From Deinococcus sp. (GTDB lineage Bacteria; Deinococcota; Deinococci; Deinococcales; Deinococcaceae), in NCBI GenBank assembly GCA_018260275.1, contig JAGLBK010000153.1, forward strand, positions 1 to 6,343: a stretch of DNA of 6,343 bases, read 5' to 3'. Below the pieces are notes generated by a model. The model made no database searches. It was not told where the DNA came from and was given only the letters and a program-made list of their open reading frames with translations. Every line of letters starts with the position of its first letter. Within the stretch, counting starts at the first letter, position 1. Positions 6,193 to 6,343 of the stretch are shown here, in pieces. Both the position numbers and the translations under genes were made by a program.

Positions 6193-6195
6193 AAC
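6181..6195 (+). promoter_or_regulatory. Box B: palindromic operator-like site GTTAC-CTATA-GTAAC over the divergent -10
   Basis: Five-base arms GTTAC and GTAAC are exact reverse complements around CTATA, and the -10 TATAGT lies inside. It is the more symmetric partner of box A. It also lies inside a larger inverted repeat, GTTGACAGTT (6162-6171) and AACTGTTAAC (6193-6202), which match at 9 of 10 positions and bracket the core promoter. Confidence 0.45.
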
Positions 6196-6306
6196 TGTTA
6201 ACACACAGCTCAATTTTATGACCGTTGGACCAGGGGCGCGGCTTTTGTCTTTGACCCTGTTTGGCTCTATTGATAACGAGTTAAGTTGATGTCGCATCGG
6301 TGTTCA

Positions 6307-6323
6307 GGCCAAGAAGCTTGGCC
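6307..6323. repeat. Small perfect hairpin GGCCAAG-AAG-CTTGGCC
   Basis: Seven-base arms around a three-base loop would form a stable hairpin in the leader of the divergent plus-strand transcript. No T-run follows, so it is not a normal terminator. It may be incidental. Confidence 0.3.
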
Positions 6324-6343
6324 GGGAGCTGGCGGTAACGAAT

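Larger units (their letters stand above)
6036..6343. other. Divergent regulatory region at the right edge
   Basis: No convincing gene is seen in these 308 bases. They hold a minus promoter for the amidohydrolase operon, a plus promoter pointing out of the window, two related 15-base boxes, a small inverted repeat between the promoters (GGCGA at 6130-6134, TCGCC at 6141-6145) and a hairpin at 6307-6323. The minus leader also has an imperfect direct repeat, TATTCACTGT (6079-6088) and TATTCATTACTGT (6093-6105). The plus transcript implies a gene starting at or beyond base 6343. The stretch is visibly more AT-rich than the flanking genes. Confidence 0.6.

Noticed and set aside
6082..6297. Minus-strand 71-residue frame in the divergent region
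   Set aside because: It covers both promoters and the operator boxes, has no domain, and has no ribosome site I can support.
6218..6342. Plus-strand 23-codon frame whose TGA overlaps an ATG (TGATG at 6287-6291) leading into a frame open to the window end
   Set aside because: The overlap looks like translational coupling, but neither start has a Shine-Dalgarno sequence, and the second frame is only 18 codons long here and unrecognisable. The adjacent sequence would decide.
1..6343. Radiation/desiccation response motif (17-base palindrome around TTATGTCAT) expected in some Deinococcus promoters
   Set aside because: I looked for it in the intergenic regions and found no match.
1..6343. CRISPR array, insertion sequence, tRNA, rRNA or riboswitch
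   Set aside because: No spaced direct repeats, transposase-like frame, cloverleaf or recognised RNA motif was seen; all gaps are short and explained by promoters, terminators or hairpins.

Overview
The window looks like a GC-rich bacterial chromosome, most likely Deinococcus or a close relative. The grounds are a large PPK2-type polyphosphate kinase with an Ala/Pro/Thr-rich front end, strong AGGAGG-type ribosome sites, a TTG start codon, and a site close to the operator reported for the Thermus regulator PaaR. This placement is inference from protein style and base composition, not a database match. I see ordinary chromosomal metabolism and no phage, insertion sequence, CRISPR, tRNA or rRNA.

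Layout from the left. Positions 1-1022 (minus) hold the first 340 codons of a PPK2 gene whose 3' end lies outside the window. A 365-base divergent intergenic region (1023-1387) separates it from a plus-strand phenylacetate-CoA ligase gene, paaK (1388-2668). That region carries a PaaR-like operator and a perfect 15-base palindrome. paaK converges on a minus-strand acyl-CoA dehydrogenase gene (2747-4393). Between the two lies a perfect 56-base palindrome that reads as a bidirectional terminator. Upstream of the dehydrogenase is a 150-base gap with two inverted-repeat structures. Beyond it is a tight minus-strand pair: a metal-dependent amidohydrolase (5142-6035) followed after 19 bases by a DUF3237-type protein with a signal peptide (4544-5122). 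The last 308 bases form a divergent promoter region with one near-consensus sigma-70 promoter on each strand. A related 15-base box sits at the same place over both -10 elements.

How the genes may work together. PaaK makes phenylacetyl-CoA, the acyl-CoA dehydrogenase oxidises an acyl-CoA, and the amidohydrolase resembles, from memory, the CouO-type aryl-beta-ketoacyl-CoA hydrolases of hydroxycinnamate catabolism. Three of the five genes therefore point to CoA-linked breakdown of aromatic or fatty acids. Neither the other paa genes nor CoA-ligase/hydratase partners for the amidohydrolase are in view. PPK2 belongs to phosphate and nucleotide metabolism and is probably unrelated. The most useful new observations are regulatory: the matched boxes over the divergent promoters, the PaaR-like site, and the exported DUF3237 protein paired with a cytoplasmic hydrolase.
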